DNA of 64,000 nucleotides from JAICNG01 sp035249985 (GTDB lineage: Bacteria; Gemmatimonadota; Gemmatimonadetes; Gemmatimonadales; Gemmatimonadaceae). Shown one piece after another: positions 62,384 through 64,000 of the stretch; position 1 is the first letter of the stretch; each line of letters starts with the position of its first letter. The translations under genes and the position numbers were made by a program. The notes beneath the pieces are model-generated. The model was not told where the DNA came from. It saw only the letters and a program-made list of their open reading frames with translations, and made no database searches. The DNA lies in contig DATFFP010000073.1 in assembly GCA_035249985.1 (NCBI GenBank), positions 25,425 to 89,424 of the forward strand, read 5' to 3'.

Positions 62384-62551
62384 ATGAAATCCCAGAAGAA
62401 GACCACGGTACAGCGCGCGATCAGCGCTCGGTTCACCACGCTGTGGGGCTGGTTCACGGCGCCGCGCTTTGGCTCCGCGGGCAGCGGAGGGCTGGAGTAC
62501 GAGCCGTTTCCGCGGTGGACGGCGGAAATCCCGATCAAGGTAGGTCGGTAA
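62384..62551 (+). CDS. Small ORF, 55 residues, hypothetical
   Basis: ATG 62384 is preceded by a strong GGAGG five bases upstream, which makes this a credible small gene. The product is basic at the N-terminus (MKSQKKTTVQRA) with a C-terminal stretch LEYEPFPRWTAEIPIKVGR. No signal or membrane helix is clear. It ends 3 bp from the convergent P1 peptidase stop. Family unknown. Confidence 0.55.
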   Translation: MKSQKKTTVQRAISARFTTLWGWFTAPRFGSAGSGGLEYEPFPRWTAEIPIKVGR

Positions 62552-62554
62552 GCC

Positions 62555-63775
62555 TCAGCGCCGGCGTGGTGCCCTGCCATACTTCCGCATTGCGGCGAGC
62601 AGGCGGTCGTGCGGCAGGGCATGCACGCGCAGATCGTCCGCACCCGTCATCGTCTCGGCGGCGAGCATCGCGTTGAGGATGGCTTCTTCCGTCGCCTGCA
62701 CGGTCGCGTAGAAGAGCGGATTGATCCGGGCGTTAGGCAGCATCGCCGCCTGGACCACTCCGGTATCTCCCGCCGTCCGGGCATTGGCGGTCGAGAAGGC
62801 GATGAAGATGTCGCCCGAGCTGTTCTCCCCTTTTCCGCCCATTCGGCCAACGCCGAGCGCCGCACGCGTGACGACGCGCTTGAGCTGGTGTGGCAGGAGC
62901 GGCGCGTCAGTCGCGATGACGATGATGATCGAGCCCGCTCCATCATCCTCCTCGCGCGGAGCGCTTGCGCCTGCATCGCAGCGCGGCACCCCGGGCCGGA
63001 TGGTCCGGTCCGCCGACGCGATGCACGACAGGAGATCGGTGATCTCCTCGCCAACCGGGACGCCAGCGACGCGCAGCTCGCGCCGCGCGCCGTAGTTGCA
63101 CTGCACGAGGACGCCGACCGTCCATCCACCCATGCGCGGATCCACGCGACGTGAGGCGGTGCCGATGCCACCCTTGAATCCATGGCACCGCATCCCTGTT
63201 CCGCCGCCGACGTTTCCTTCCGCGACGGTGCCCCCACGTGCGCCGTCCAGCGCACTGATGACGTGCTCGGGCTTCACGTGAAACCCGTTGATGTCGTTGA
63301 GCCCCCCATCGAACGTCTCGGCCACCACGGGAAGGCCCCACGGCTGCGTGCCGGGGCGATTCACCTGCCACTGCAAAATCGCGTCGCGCACGACGCCGAC
63401 GCTGTGCGTATTGGTGATGGCGATCGGCCCTTCGAGCACCCCACTCTCCTCGAGCCAGGTAGTGCCCGTCATCTCGCCGTTTCCATTCAGCGTGAACCAC
63501 GCGCCGAACACCGGATCACTACTCCCGCGCCCTCTCGGATGCACGACCGTGACCCCCGTGCGCACCGGTCCCCGCCCCACGACGAGCCGTCCGCTTCCAG
63601 CGATGAGCGTGGTCTGCCCGACCTCGACCCCCGCGACATCGGTGATCGCGTCGAGTGGGCCGGGTACACCCCCAATGAGTGAGTCGAGGCCGAGATCGCG
63701 AGCCCGCGTAGCCTGGGCGTGAGAAATGGTCGTGAGGCACACGAGGAGAAAGACGGCGGAGACTAGGCGGCTCAT
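62555..63775 (-). CDS. P1 family peptidase (DmpA/BapA type), exported
   Basis: A 406-residue Ntn-hydrolase-like protein with signal peptide (MSRLVSAVFLLVCLTTISHA). The P1 fold markers are GVPGPLDAITDVAGVEVG, RTGVTVVHPRG, TNTHSVGVVRDAIL, and GGGTGMRCHGFKGGIGTASR. The self-cleavage site is Gly281-Ser282 in DGAGSIIIVIATDAP; the new N-terminal Ser is the nucleophile. The C-terminal AALGVGRMGGKGENSSGDI is typical. Such enzymes release N-terminal D- or L-amino acids or cleave beta-peptides, which fits the D-amino-acid theme in the first part of the window. The location is likely periplasmic. Confidence 0.92.
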   Translation of the reverse strand: MSRLVSAVFLLVCLTTISHAQATRARDLGLDSLIGGVPGPLDAITDVAGVEVGQTTLIAGSGRLVVGRGPVRTGVTVVHPRGRGSSDPVFGAWFTLNGNGEMTGTTWLEESGVLEGPIAITNTHSVGVVRDAILQWQVNRPGTQPWGLPVVAETFDGGLNDINGFHVKPEHVISALDGARGGTVAEGNVGGGTGMRCHGFKGGIGTASRRVDPRMGGWTVGVLVQCNYGARRELRVAGVPVGEEITDLLSCIASADRTIRPGVPRCDAGASAPREEDDGAGSIIIVIATDAPLLPHQLKRVVTRAALGVGRMGGKGENSSGDIFIAFSTANARTAGDTGVVQAAMLPNARINPLFYATVQATEEAILNAMLAAETMTGADDLRVHALPHDRLLAAMRKYGRAPRRR

Positions 63776-63836
63776 GGCATCCTCGATGCTTTCTGAATGG
63801 GATGGATGACGTCGTCGCGATATCCCGCGGTCACTC

Positions 63837-64000
63837 TTGGGGCTCCTCTCGCAACGAGCCAAGAGCATAACCACAGAGGCACCGAGGGCACAGAGGGATT
63901 CGATCACCGGGCAGATCATCGGCGCGGGGATCGAGGTGCACCGTCAACTCGGGCCGGGGTTGCTCGAGTCGGCATATCGGGAGTGTCTGTGTTGGGAGCT
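63837..64000 (+). CDS. GxxExxY family protein, N-terminal part only
   Basis: The frame is open from 63810 and runs off the window. It reads ...SITGQIIGAGIEVHRQLGPG followed by LLESAYRECLCWEL, the hallmark start of GxxExxY proteins, which are distantly related to PD-(D/E)XK nucleases; the core G..E..Y spacing is visible. No ATG or GTG precedes it; TTG 63837 is the only standard option, so the start is uncertain or the gene is damaged. Its first residues (TTEAPRAQRD) are encoded by CCACAGAGGCACCGAGG, the same word found in element B. This family's function is unknown. Confidence 0.75.
   Translation, partial: MGLLSQRAKSITTEAPRAQRDSITGQIIGAGIEVHRQLGPGLLESAYRECLCWE

Overview
The window is GC-rich, densely coding bacterial DNA with about 41 protein genes on both strands. 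I saw no rRNA, tRNA, CRISPR array, insertion sequence or phage. Many gene products carry Gram-negative export signals or outer-membrane folds: lipoprotein signal peptides, a TonB-dependent receptor, an OmpA-type protein and an RND pump. There are also two membrane Ser/Thr kinases with TPR tails, large beta-propeller amidohydrolases and S9, M14, M19 and P1 peptidases. This mix most resembles Gemmatimonadota. That placement is inference from gene content; no marker here settles it.

Layout. 1-2.2 kb: a DUF885 peptidase, a DinB-fold protein and a DUF1761 membrane protein. 2.3-11.4 kb: two minus-strand clusters with a D-amino-acid and peptide flavour (D-aminoacylase plus ornithine cyclodeaminase family; D-threonine aldolase family plus M19 dipeptidase plus Tag glycosylase), with an EamA transporter and a PKD lipoprotein between them. 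11.5-25 kb: a huge Gly-rich surface lipoprotein, a NUDIX hydrolase, a divergent propeller-amidohydrolase/S9 peptidase pair, a DUF4142 lipoprotein, a soluble histidine kinase, rpsU and a DEAD-box helicase. 25-29.3 kb: a siderophore receptor and a Na+/H+ antiporter fused to a rhodanese domain that is interrupted by an in-frame TGA. 29.3-39.8 kb: a TPR kinase, a DAACS symporter, an ankyrin-VOC fusion, an ABC exporter, an OmpA lipoprotein and an RsbRD-type histidine kinase. 40-49 kb: a four-gene operon with overlapping stop/start codons (M14 peptidase, sugar dehydrogenase, RND adaptor, RND pump). 49-55.6 kb: an unusual 1076-residue SEDS-like protein overlapping a divergent penicillin-binding protein, followed by a nuclease-fold lipoprotein. 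55.7-64 kb: an LLM oxidoreductase, a second TPR kinase, a beta-barrel protein, a GH43-type lectin fusion, a 55-residue ORF, a P1 peptidase and the start of a GxxExxY gene.

Three things stand out. First, most intergenic gaps hold long hairpins whose arms are tandem short words, very often 7 nt long (for example ACTGCGA, GGGGTCA, ATTCAGA, GGAACGA), copied as the reverse complement on the other side. Several arms are perfect over 29-48 bp. Some overlap stop codons, one encodes a whole lipoprotein signal peptide, and two share an inner core in opposite orientation. One word, CACAGAGG, also lies directly at the 5' end of the GxxExxY gene. Second, the rhodanese reading frame continues after its TGA with the expected conserved residues, and TGA sits where related proteins have Cys, so selenocysteine is a real possibility. 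Third, the SEDS-like/PBP pair looks like a non-canonical peptidoglycan synthase.
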